64,000 bases of DNA from Ferrovibrio sp. MS7 (GTDB lineage Bacteria > Pseudomonadota > Alphaproteobacteria > Ferrovibrionales > Ferrovibrionaceae), in NCBI RefSeq assembly GCF_038404985.1, contig NZ_JBBKBA010000003.1, forward strand, positions 372,001 to 436,000, in the 5' to 3' direction. Each line of letters opens with the position of its first letter. Position 1 is the stretch's first letter. The notes beneath the pieces are model-generated. The model did no database searches. It was not told where the DNA came from and worked only from the letters and a program-made list of their open reading frames with translations. This document shows, piece after piece, positions 26,696 through 34,322 of the stretch. The position numbers and the translations under genes are program-made.

Positions 26696-28081
26696 TTAAA
26701 CTTGGGTGGAACTGGCAATGAAGCGGCCCTTGCCGGGCTCTCCGGTGACCTTACCGTTCTCCATCACGACGCGGCCGCCGGCGATGGTCATGGCAACGCG
26801 GGCGGAAACGTCGCGGCCGGTATAAGGCGACCATTTGACCTTGGTGTAGCATTCCTCGTCGGTGAGGCGGCCCGGACGCGCCATGTCGACAACGGCAATA
26901 TCGGCATCGGCACCGACCCGCAGCGTGCCCTTGCGCGGATAAAGGCCAATCAGCTTCGCCGGCCCCGTCGCCAGCACCTGCACCAGGGCTTCAAGCGTCA
27001 GCACATTCTGGTTCACCATGCTGAGCAGCACGGATGTGACATGGTCGAGCTGCGGATTGCCGAACGGAATGCTCCAGGCATCCTTCCAGCCTGGCTCCAG
27101 TTCGGCGCGGGTATGCGGCGCGTGGTCGGTGGCCAGAACATCCACTAGGCCTTCGCGCACACAGCGCAGCAGCGTGGTACGCTGGGTCAGCGGCAGGCCG
27201 TAGGGCGTGCTGGCGGGGCCGAGGCGTGCCATGTCCTCCTCACCCAGCAGCATGTATTTCGGATTGATTTCCAGCGACACCGGCACGCCCTCGGCAGCCG
27301 CCTCGCGGATCATCTTGATGCTGCGCTCGGTGCGCACATGCAGGATATGGGTGCGCGCCTGGGAGGCACGGCTCATCTCGATCAGCGTGCCGATGGCGGT
27401 GTGATCGCCGACGAAATTCTCGCCGAAATAGGCTTCCAGGAAGTCGCGTGGCCCGGTGGTGCCCGCCGCCCAGCGCTTCTTCGATTCATGGGTGAAAAGC
27501 TGCTGGTTCTGCGGATGTACGGCGCAATAGATGCCGAGGTCGCGCGCCAGCTTCAGCACGTCGTAAAGCTCGCCATGGTCGCCGGTGAACAATTCCGGGT
27601 CATGCGGGTATTTCGACTTTGGATCCGAGACCATGAAAATCTTCACACCGATGGCGCCCTCTTTCACCATGCCCGGTATCTCGTCCGGATTGGTGGCACC
27701 GGCATAGAGCGCGAAATCCACCAGCGCCTTCTGCGCCACGGAGTCGCGCTTGTTGCGGAAACGCTCGGCGGTGAGCAAGGCCGGCTTGTTGTTCGGCATG
27801 TCGACAACGCAAGTGACGCCACCATGGGCCGCCGCCTGGGTACCGGTGAGGAAGTCTTCCTTGTAGGTCAGGCCCGGGTCGCGGAAATGCACATGGGTGT
27901 CGATGAAGCCCGGCAGCGCGATCTGGCCGGTAATGTCGATCACGCGCTCGGCCGGCGGCGTCCAGTCACGCGCCGAAACGAAGGCGACCTTGCCTTCCGA
28001 AATGCCGAGCGAGGCCTCGACCAGGCCGCCATCGGTGAAAACCTTGCCCCCGACCAGCAGAATATCGACTGACTTACCCAT
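26696..28081 (-). CDS. Cyclic amidohydrolase (dihydroorotase/allantoinase/hydantoinase family)
   Basis: A 461-residue binuclear metal hydrolase. All metal ligands of the family are present: HxH (HVHFRDPG, His63 and His65), the Lys that becomes carbamylated (GVKIFM, Lys147), His189 (AVHPQ), a His in THILHV (245-248) and Asp319 (TDHAPH). The FRDPG sequence is shared with dihydroorotases and allantoinases. Association with an IclR regulator and an NMT1-type importer argues for a catabolic role on an imported ring amide rather than pyrimidine synthesis. Exact substrate unknown; housekeeping dihydroorotase cannot be ruled out. Confidence 0.8.
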   Translation of the reverse strand: MGKSVDILLVGGKVFTDGGLVEASLGISEGKVAFVSARDWTPPAERVIDITGQIALPGFIDTHVHFRDPGLTYKEDFLTGTQAAAHGGVTCVVDMPNNKPALLTAERFRNKRDSVAQKALVDFALYAGATNPDEIPGMVKEGAIGVKIFMVSDPKSKYPHDPELFTGDHGELYDVLKLARDLGIYCAVHPQNQQLFTHESKKRWAAGTTGPRDFLEAYFGENFVGDHTAIGTLIEMSRASQARTHILHVRTERSIKMIREAAAEGVPVSLEINPKYMLLGEEDMARLGPASTPYGLPLTQRTTLLRCVREGLVDVLATDHAPHTRAELEPGWKDAWSIPFGNPQLDHVTSVLLSMVNQNVLTLEALVQVLATGPAKLIGLYPRKGTLRVGADADIAVVDMARPGRLTDEECYTKVKWSPYTGRDVSARVAMTIAGGRVVMENGKVTGEPGKGRFIASSTQV

Positions 28082-28084
28082 GAT

Positions 28085-28861
28085 TCACGCAGCTCCTGCC
28101 ATATCGCGCCGGCCTTCGCCGGCGCTGTAACCCAACTTGTTGGAAATCTCTTCCGCGGCGCGCTTCACATGCGCGCCGAGCACGGCCGTGGCCGCGCCAT
28201 CGAAACGCTCGCGCGGCCCCCACACATCAATCGAGGCCATCACGGCACCGCTGGCATCCCGGATCGGCGCAGCGATACCCCAGATGCCCTCGCGCCATTC
28301 GCCGCGATTGACGGCAAAGCCCTTGTCGCGGATATCGGCGAGTTCGCGGGCCATCGCCGCCTTGGTGATGATGGTGGCCGAGCTGTGGCGCTGCAGCGGA
28401 TACTGCAACTGCGCCGACAGCGGCTCGGAAAAGGCCAGCATGGCCTTGCCGCAGGAGACGCAATGCATCGGCACGCGGCTGCCGATCTGGGTGATGGCGC
28501 GCAGCGGGTGCGGGCTGTCAGCCTTGTCGACATACACCATCATCAACCCTTCCGGCACCGCAAGCTGCACCGACTCGTTGGCATCGATGCAGAGCTGGCG
28601 CACCACAGGGCGGGCGACTTCCGTGAGGCTCAGGCGCCGCAGGCTGCGCGAACCGAGTTCCCACAGCTTCATCGACAGCACATAGCCGCCGCGTTCGCCT
28701 TCCTGCACCACATAGCCCTGATCCATCAGCGTGCGCAGCAGGCGATGCACATTGGCCTTGGTCAGGTTCAGCGACACTGCCAGCTCGGTAACGCCGCGAG
28801 GCTGTTCGGAGATGGATAACTCCTCGAGCAGGGTCAGGGCTTTGACGACGGTTTTATCCAC
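28085..28861 (-). CDS. IclR-family transcriptional regulator
   Basis: A 258-residue regulator: winged helix (VKALTLLEELSISEQPRGVTELAVSL, then NLTKANVHRLLRTLMDQGYV) and an effector-binding GAF-like domain. The latter includes RVPMHCVSCGKAMLAF, where family members often read GKA.LA, and NRGEWREGIWGIAAPIRDASG. GTG 28861 gives a typical IclR N-terminus; the alternative ATG 28972 adds a 37-residue tail crossing an inverted repeat that is probably the operator. It is first in the unit with the amidohydrolase and ABC importer and likely controls it in response to the imported compound. Confidence 0.85.
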   Translation of the reverse strand: MDKTVVKALTLLEELSISEQPRGVTELAVSLNLTKANVHRLLRTLMDQGYVVQEGERGGYVLSMKLWELGSRSLRRLSLTEVARPVVRQLCIDANESVQLAVPEGLMMVYVDKADSPHPLRAITQIGSRVPMHCVSCGKAMLAFSEPLSAQLQYPLQRHSSATIITKAAMARELADIRDKGFAVNRGEWREGIWGIAAPIRDASGAVMASIDVWGPRERFDGAATAVLGAHVKRAAEEISNKLGYSAGEGRRDMAGAA

Positions 28862-28890
28862 TGGGGTCAGCCTTATCCGCTTGCGTATTG

Positions 28891-28925
28891 TTCCAAATAT
28901 TGATACAGTGGTACGAATCTTGGAA
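28891..28925 (-). promoter_or_regulatory. Inverted repeat upstream of the IclR gene, possible operator
   Basis: TTCCAA (28891-28896) and TTGGAA (28920-28925) flank 23 bp in the AT-richer region just upstream of the GTG start of the IclR gene. Spacing and position suit autoregulation by a dimeric or tetrameric IclR protein. The binding protein is inferred from proximity only. Confidence 0.4.
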
Positions 28926-29063
28926 TAGGATAAGCAGCCCTGCGCCTGTAACGCAAGGGTAAAAAAATCCATGCGCCCTATCGGCCAGCAACGGCTTGCG
29001 GGCGGCGAGAAGCAGCCAGACGGCTTTCGCCAGAAAATTTAAGGTGGAGAATTTCAGGCAAAG

Positions 29064-29092
29064 AAAAAGGGCGGGAGCCTGAGCCCCCGCCC
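29064..29092 (-). terminator. Rho-independent terminator of the Fe(III)-binding protein gene
   Basis: GGGCGGG (29069-29075) and CCCGCCC (29086-29092) form a 7-bp GC stem with a 10-base loop. On the minus strand it is followed by TTTTT (29068-29064), 26 bp after the stop codon of the binding-protein gene. Classic intrinsic terminator. Confidence 0.85.
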
Positions 29093-29118
29093 TGTTTGTC
29101 TCATCTATTGCTGGAGGT

Positions 29119-30168
29119 TTACTTCCAGCCGGCGCGATCCATCAGCTTCAGCGCCGCTTCGTTGTTCTTGCCGAACACGGCAGCATTCACGTTGTCTTCC
29201 TTGAACTCGGCCCAACGCTGGATCACCGGGTGCAGCTTCACGCCACCAACCACCGGGAATTCATAATTGCCCATGGCGAAGTAGCTCTGCGCCTGCTTGG
29301 AGGCCAGGTATTCCAGGAACTTGATCGCGTTGGCCTTGTTCGGCGAATAGCGCGCCACGCCGGCGCCGCTGATATTCACATGGGTGCCGCGATCCTGCTG
29401 GTTCGGGAAGATCACCGCCAGCTTCGACACCACTTCCACATCCTCAGGCTTGGTCGAAGCCATCAGGCGGGCAAGATAGTAGGTGTTCGACACAGCGATA
29501 TCGCCTTCACCGGCGGCCACCGCCTTGAGCTGGTCGGTATCGCCGCCCTTCGGCGGACGCGCCATGTTGGCGACCACACCGCGCGCCCAGGCTTCGGTCT
29601 TTTCCTCGCCCTGGGAAGCGATCATGGCGCCAACCAGCGACTGGTTATAGACGTTGGTGGAGGAGCGGATCACCACCTTCCCCTTCCACTTCGGATCGGC
29701 GAGATCCTCGTAGCGGCTGATCGAACCCGGCGCAACACGGGCCTTGTTCACCACGATAACGCGGGCGCGCTTGGAGAAGCCGAACCACTGGCCCGACGGC
29801 TCGCGCAGATGATCCGGGATCAGCTTCTCAAGTTCGGCCGACTTGATCGACTGCAACAGGCCCATCTCCTGGGCGCGGTAGAGGCGGCCGGCATCGACGG
29901 TGATCACCACATCAGCCGGGCTCTTGTCGCCCTCGGCCTTGAGGCGCTGGATCAGTTCATCCTCGCGCGCTTCCAGGCGGTTCACCTTGATACCGGTCAG
30001 CTTGGTGAATTCGGTGTAGAGCGCCTCGTCGGTATCGTAGTGACGCGACGAGTAGAGATTGACCTCGCCCTGCGCCAGCGCCTGGCCCGGCAGCACCAGC
30101 ATGGCGGCAAGAGCGGCGGCGGAAAGCCCGAAAGCAGCAGCGGCGCGACGCGTCGGATGCTTGATCAT
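29119..30168 (-). CDS. Fe(III) ABC transporter substrate-binding protein (FbpA/FutA type)
   Basis: Periplasmic ferric-binding protein of 349 residues with a signal peptide (cleavage near GQALAQ). The mature start VNLYSSRHYDTDEALY is typical of FutA/FbpA, where Tyr and His residues coordinate iron, and the later NTYYLARL holds the conserved Tyr pair. ATG 30168 is preferred because GGGAG lies upstream; a GTG three codons earlier is possible. It is followed by a strong terminator and stands alone, its best permease partner being at 20471-22171. A Fur-like site in its promoter region supports iron control. Confidence 0.88.
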   Translation of the reverse strand: MIKHPTRRAAAAFGLSAAALAAMLVLPGQALAQGEVNLYSSRHYDTDEALYTEFTKLTGIKVNRLEAREDELIQRLKAEGDKSPADVVITVDAGRLYRAQEMGLLQSIKSAELEKLIPDHLREPSGQWFGFSKRARVIVVNKARVAPGSISRYEDLADPKWKGKVVIRSSTNVYNQSLVGAMIASQGEEKTEAWARGVVANMARPPKGGDTDQLKAVAAGEGDIAVSNTYYLARLMASTKPEDVEVVSKLAVIFPNQQDRGTHVNISGAGVARYSPNKANAIKFLEYLASKQAQSYFAMGNYEFPVVGGVKLHPVIQRWAEFKEDNVNAAVFGKNNEAALKLMDRAGWK

Positions 30169-30190
30169 TGAGGACACTCCCTAGTTCCTT

Positions 30191-30212
30191 TTGCGAATAA
30201 GAATAATCTACG
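30191..30212 (-). promoter_or_regulatory. Fur-box-like site
   Basis: The sequence TTGCGAATAAGAATAAT (30191-30207) lies 23 bp upstream of the Fe(III)-binding protein start. Two GAATAA direct repeats and the TTGCGAAT edge resemble proteobacterial Fur boxes built from GATAAT-like hexamers, but the downstream half is degenerate. Alphaproteobacteria may use Fur/Mur or Irr instead. Tentative. Confidence 0.4.
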
Positions 30213-30241
30213 TATAAATACCCTGCCCTCTGCCACCCCGC

Positions 30242-30262
30242 AAGTGCGACTAAGTCGCATTT
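30242..30262. repeat. Palindrome in the divergent promoter region
   Basis: TGCGAC (30245-30250), TAA, GTCGCA (30254-30259) with matching AA/TT outside give a 21-bp near-perfect palindrome followed by five T residues. It lies between the Fe(III)-binding protein gene and the divergent lipoprotein gene. It could be an operator or a weak terminator for plus-strand transcripts. Confidence 0.45.
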
Positions 30263-30333
30263 TTGTTATATCACGAAAACGTTTGTTTTCCGCAAATAAC
30301 CGTGCTTTGACAGTTTCACGGGCAATCACCACG

Positions 30334-31416
30334 ATGTCCGCAATGTCCATCCTGCGCCGCAGCCTGTCCCTTTGCTTCATCGTTTTGCTGCTCGCGGGCT
30401 GTGTCTCGACGGACAGGCAAGCTGCGTCATCTGCCGCTCCGCGCCTGCTGCCGCGCGACAAGATCGTGCTTGCCTCCACCATCTCCGTGGACATCACCAG
30501 CATGAGCGCCGTGCTGCCGCTTTATCGTGGCACGGCAGAGGGACGCACGGTCTGGCATGTCATCACCGACTCATCCGATGCAGCCGATGCCAAGCTGCGC
30601 GGCGTGGTGCATGCGCCACTGCTGGCCCGCGCCGGCCATGTGCAGGAAGTGCGTGAGCGGAACGGCGTGATCGACTTCAATGCGGCGCCGGATTTTTCAG
30701 CCAACCGCCGCGTGCAGCCGGGACCGCAGGGCTTTCCTCCCGCCTCTGCCCTGCCAGGCGCCACGGCACCGGCCGGCTATTCGCCCTTCATCCGTCTCAG
30801 CCCCGATGGTCCGGTGCTGAATGCGCCGATCGTTGCGGTCGGAGACGGCCCTTTCATCATCGAAGGCCACGGCACGACGCTGGACCGCGTGCTGGCCATC
30901 GACACCGCACAACGCCGCGTCACGCTGCAGCTCAGCCTCGGCTTCGCCGAAGGCCGGCGCGTGCTGTATTTCAGCAGCGAAGCCTCCGACCCGGCGGTTG
31001 CGGCTCTGGAGCGCGCCACCTATGTGCCGCAGCTCGGGCGTGGCGATGGCGATATCGGCCTGCTGGCTTTCCTCAATGGCCGCGAGCAAGGCATGCAGAC
31101 ACTCTTGCTGAAAGGCCGCATCGCTGCCGAAGCCCTGCCGGAGACCGCCGCCGGCCTTGGGTCGCCGGACAATGTGCTGACTGCTTTTCCCACCGGCAAG
31201 ACCGCCGGCGGTTATTCGCCGCTGTGGAGCGTGACATTGCTGCTGTGGAGCGATGAAGCCGTGGCGGCTCGGCGGAATTCGCGCCAGACCGACCAGGCGG
31301 CGATCTATCGCCTCTATGGCAAAGGCTTGAGCGGACCCGATGGCAAGGCGGTGGAGCCGAGCGGCATCACCGTCAATTGCCCGGTCGTGGCATTCCTCGA
31401 CGAAGCGCCGCCGTGA
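30334..31416 (+). CDS. Hypothetical lipoprotein
   Basis: A 360-residue protein of unknown function. A signal peptide ends in the lipobox LLAGC (Cys about residue 22), so it is probably anchored in a membrane as a lipoprotein. The rest is rich in beta-strand-like segments with repeated short motifs such as AGYSPFIRLS, GGYSPLWSV and VLTAFPTGK. No catalytic motif is seen. ATG 30334 is followed by another ATG at 30343 and by an upstream in-frame ATG at 30244; the choice rests on signal-peptide shape. Its 3' end overlaps the convergent hydrolase gene by 44 bp. Confidence 0.65.
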   Translation: MSAMSILRRSLSLCFIVLLLAGCVSTDRQAASSAAPRLLPRDKIVLASTISVDITSMSAVLPLYRGTAEGRTVWHVITDSSDAADAKLRGVVHAPLLARAGHVQEVRERNGVIDFNAAPDFSANRRVQPGPQGFPPASALPGATAPAGYSPFIRLSPDGPVLNAPIVAVGDGPFIIEGHGTTLDRVLAIDTAQRRVTLQLSLGFAEGRRVLYFSSEASDPAVAALERATYVPQLGRGDGDIGLLAFLNGREQGMQTLLLKGRIAAEALPETAAGLGSPDNVLTAFPTGKTAGGYSPLWSVTLLLWSDEAVAARRNSRQTDQAAIYRLYGKGLSGPDGKAVEPSGITVNCPVVAFLDEAPP

Positions 31417-32170
31417 AATCAACCAGCGCCGCGCGCACCGCATCGGGCTGGTCCTTGTGCGGCGAGTGGCCGCAGGCGGGCAGCACCAGCGTCTCCACCC
31501 TGCCCTTGGCCAGCGCCTTGATGGTGTCGATCTGACGCAACGTGCCGTATTCGTCGCCCTCGCCCTGGATGGCCAGCAGCGGCAGCGTGATCCGCGCTAC
31601 TTCGGCCTCAATATTCCAACGGGCGAAATCCGGGTTGAGCCAGGAATCGCACCAGCCACGAAAAGCGCAATCGACATTGTCGCCGTGATACTTCGCCAGC
31701 CGTGCCCGCAGGTCGCCCTGCTCATAAGCCTGATGCGCCGCCTGGATCGAGCCGAAGGACACCGCCTCGCCATAGCTGTGTGGCGCCATTACAGCCAGGC
31801 CGAGCAGGCCTGAGGGCGGGTTCGAGCCGGCATGGATCAGTGCAATCGAGGCACCATCGGAATGGCCGACCAGGATATAGCGTTCAACGCCCAGCGCGGT
31901 GAGAAGATGCGGCAGATGGATCAGCGCATCGTCATGCATGTAGGTGATCGGGCGCGGCAGCGCGCAGGCACTGGACGCGCCATAGCCGATGCGGCTGTAG
32001 ACCAAGGTGGGTAAGCCGGTGGCGGCGGCAACGGTATCGGGGAAATCGCGCCACATGGCAACGCAGCCAAGGCCTTCATGCAGGAACACCAGCACCGGCA
32101 AATCGCCCTGGCGCGGGCCGATCCAGCGGTACTCGATGCGGCCGCCCGGAATCTCTGCGTACTCGGTCAT
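31373..32170 (-). CDS. Alpha/beta hydrolase of the benzoate cluster
   Basis: A 265-residue alpha/beta hydrolase: LPVLVFLHEGLG near residue 28 (oxyanion loop), nucleophile elbow VGHSDGAS around residue 100, a late Asp in GEGDEYG, and His in LPACGHSPHKD. It is coupled to the benzoate-CoA ligase gene by an ATGA overlap. Hydrolases at this place in other box clusters are thought to act on benzoate esters or pathway intermediates, but the substrate is unproven. Confidence 0.8.
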   Translation of the reverse strand: MTEYAEIPGGRIEYRWIGPRQGDLPVLVFLHEGLGCVAMWRDFPDTVAAATGLPTLVYSRIGYGASSACALPRPITYMHDDALIHLPHLLTALGVERYILVGHSDGASIALIHAGSNPPSGLLGLAVMAPHSYGEAVSFGSIQAAHQAYEQGDLRARLAKYHGDNVDCAFRGWCDSWLNPDFARWNIEAEVARITLPLLAIQGEGDEYGTLRQIDTIKALAKGRVETLVLPACGHSPHKDQPDAVRAALVDFTAALRRGMPRPGN

Positions 32171-33717
32171 TGCCTCAACTTGAAACGCTGGATCTTGCCG
32201 GTGGCGGTCTTGGGCAGTTCGGCGACGAACTCGATCCAGCGCGGATATTTATGCGGCGCCAGACGCTCTTTCACGAATTGCTGCAACTCGGCGGCCAATG
32301 CCGCATCGCCGCCGATGCCGTCGCGCGTCACCACATAGGCCTTGGGCTTGATCAGCTTGTCGGTGTCTTCATTCGCCACCACGGCGGCTTCCAGCACCTT
32401 GCCATGGGCCATCAGCGCGGACTCAACCTCGAAGGGCGAAACCCAGATGCCGCTGACCTTCAGCATGTCGTCGGAGCGGCCAGCATAGGCGTAATAGCCA
32501 TCCTTGTCGCGGGTGTATTTGTCGCCGGTGCGGGTCCAGGGGCCATGGAAGGTGGCGAGGCTCTTGGCGCGGTTATTCCAGTAGGCGACGCAGCAGGACG
32601 GGCCGGCGACCAGCAATTCGCCGATCTCGCCATCCGCCACATCGCGGCCCTGCTCATCGACGATGCGCAGGTCATAGCCCGGCACTGCCTTGCCGGTGGT
32701 GCCATGGCGGATGTCGTCGGGCCGGTTGGAGACGAAGATATGCAGCATCTCGGTGGAGCCGATGCCATCGAGGATCGAGACACCGAAACGCTGGTCCCAG
32801 CGTTTGGCAATATCCTCAGGCAGCGCCTCACCCGCCGAAACGCATTGCCGCAGTTTGGCTGAGCCGCTTTCGCGCGTGATCGACTGGTCGGCCAGGATCG
32901 CGGCATAGAGCGTCGGCACGCCGTAGAAAATGGTAGGCTGGTGCTGCTTCAGGCGCGCCATCACGCTTTGCGGCGTCGGGCGTTCGGCCATCAGCACGGC
33001 GGTGGCGCCGACATGCAGCGGGAAGGTCATGGCATTGCCCATGCCATAGGCGAAAAACAGCTTCGCCGCCGAGAACACCACATCAGACTCGCGGATGCCC
33101 AGCACTTCGTCGGCATAGAGCACGGCGGTATGCACCAAGTCGCCATGCAGATGCATCGCGCCCTTGGGCTTGCCGGTGGAGCCGGAGGAATAGAGCCAGA
33201 AGCCGATATCGTCCGGCGTGGTATCAACCGCTTCAAGCTGATCCGACTGCTCGGCCAGCAGGCTTTCCAGCGGCTTGATGGTGGGCGCCACGCGGCCCGA
33301 TACCAGCACCTGCTTCAGGTGGGGCTGGTCGTTGACGATGGGGCGGAATTTCTCCAGCAGCGCATCGGAGACCGCCAGCACCACGGCGCGGCTGTCGCGC
33401 AGCAGGAAATCGTAATCCGCAGTCGGCAGCAGCGTGTTCACCGGCACCGGCACGGCACCAATCTTCAGGGCGCCGAAAAAAAGCGCCGGGAAGTCGATGC
33501 TGTCCAGCATCGCCATCAGTACGCGCTGTTCGCGCTGCACGCCCTGGGCCTTGAGCAGATTGCCTGCGCGGTTCACCCGCGCGGCCAGATCGGCATAGGT
33601 ATGGCTGCCGCGGTCGTCGATGAACGCGACCTTTGCGCCGCGCCCCTCGGCGACATGCCGGTCGATGAAATGAGTGGCGGCGTTATACCGCCGCGGCAGG
33701 TCTAGAAAGCGCGGCAT
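32167..33717 (-). CDS. bclA: Benzoate-CoA ligase
   Basis: Activates benzoate to benzoyl-CoA with ATP, the entry step of the aerobic benzoyl-CoA (box) pathway. The 516-residue enzyme has the P-loop YSSGSTGKPKGAMH (about 176-189), GSTEML (A5-type), TGDKYTRD (A7-type), the hinge DMLKVSGIWVSP and the C-terminal catalytic Lys in PKTATGKIQR. The N-terminal YNAATHFIDRHVAEGRG is typical of benzoate-CoA ligases rather than acetyl-CoA synthetases. Related 2-aminobenzoate or 4-hydroxybenzoate ligases are an alternative, but the boxB/boxC neighbours favour benzoate. Confidence 0.9.
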   Translation of the reverse strand: MPRFLDLPRRYNAATHFIDRHVAEGRGAKVAFIDDRGSHTYADLAARVNRAGNLLKAQGVQREQRVLMAMLDSIDFPALFFGALKIGAVPVPVNTLLPTADYDFLLRDSRAVVLAVSDALLEKFRPIVNDQPHLKQVLVSGRVAPTIKPLESLLAEQSDQLEAVDTTPDDIGFWLYSSGSTGKPKGAMHLHGDLVHTAVLYADEVLGIRESDVVFSAAKLFFAYGMGNAMTFPLHVGATAVLMAERPTPQSVMARLKQHQPTIFYGVPTLYAAILADQSITRESGSAKLRQCVSAGEALPEDIAKRWDQRFGVSILDGIGSTEMLHIFVSNRPDDIRHGTTGKAVPGYDLRIVDEQGRDVADGEIGELLVAGPSCCVAYWNNRAKSLATFHGPWTRTGDKYTRDKDGYYAYAGRSDDMLKVSGIWVSPFEVESALMAHGKVLEAAVVANEDTDKLIKPKAYVVTRDGIGGDAALAAELQQFVKERLAPHKYPRWIEFVAELPKTATGKIQRFKLRQ

Positions 33718-33755
33718 GGTTTCCTCCCAGAAACCGTTTTCTTGTTTTTATGGTG

Positions 33756-34226
33756 TTAGGCAGCGGCCTGTTGCAGCGGCTCCACCACCTTCACCCATTC
33801 CAATGCCCAGGCGACGCCATCCTCTTCCGGCAGCGTGGTGCCAGACGCATTGTGCTGCATGCGCTCGCCCACCAGGGTGGCGCCGAGATCGCGCAGGATC
33901 TGTTCGAACTGGGCGCCGCCATTGTTGAAGGTGTCGCCATAGGTGGTGTCGCCAAGGCCGATGACGCCAACCAGCTTGCCGGCGAGGTCCGGGCGGACCT
34001 TTTCCAGATCGGCATAGAAGTCGCGGGCATTGTCGGGCACATCGCCCTGGCCGTAGGTGGATGTGCAGATCAGGAAAGTGCCCGGACGGGCAAACACATC
34101 GGCCTTCAGATTATCCATCAGCAGCACGTCGACGCCATGGCCCTCGGCCTCCAGCGCCTTCTTCACGTCGCCGGCGACGATCTCCGCCGTGCCGGTCATG
34201 GTGCCGACCAGAATACTCACCTGCAT
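33756..34226 (-). CDS. Flavodoxin (MioC-like) in the box cluster
   Basis: A 156-residue flavodoxin. The FMN phosphate loop is VGTMTGTAEI (residues 8-17), followed by TSTYGQGDVPDNARDFYADL, the conserved isoalloxazine loop, and GLGDTTYGDTFNNG. ATG 34226 is preceded by AGAGGGG. It lies 38 bp upstream of the benzoate-CoA ligase gene and is read from the bidirectional region shared with boxR. Flavodoxins carry single electrons, so it might supply reductant to BoxB in the absence of a visible boxA; that is inference. Confidence 0.85.
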   Translation of the reverse strand: MQVSILVGTMTGTAEIVAGDVKKALEAEGHGVDVLLMDNLKADVFARPGTFLICTSTYGQGDVPDNARDFYADLEKVRPDLAGKLVGVIGLGDTTYGDTFNNGGAQFEQILRDLGATLVGERMQHNASGTTLPEEDGVAWALEWVKVVEPLQQAAA

Positions 34227-34304
34227 GATCACCCCTCTTAACGCCACTGATTTTCACAAGAGGCCGAAATATAGCGCATTGATTTCTAGCGTTCCAGCCC
34301 AAAA

Positions 34305-34318
34305 AGCACTATAATGCA
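34305..34318. promoter_or_regulatory. Candidate BoxR operator with embedded -10, boxR/flavodoxin region
   Basis: AGCA-CTATAA-TGCA (34305-34318) fits the TGCA-N6-TGCA pattern described, from memory, for BzdR/BoxR regulators, with one mismatch. It contains TATAAT (34310-34315) for plus-strand boxR and TATAGT on the minus strand toward the flavodoxin gene. A nearly identical element precedes boxC. BoxR binding here would repress both directions until benzoyl-CoA accumulates. Confidence 0.6.
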
Positions 34319-34322
34319 TGTT

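Noticed and set aside
26696-28081. Naming the amidohydrolase pyrC, allB or hydantoinase
   Set aside because: The metal ligands fit all of these; nothing seen fixes the substrate.
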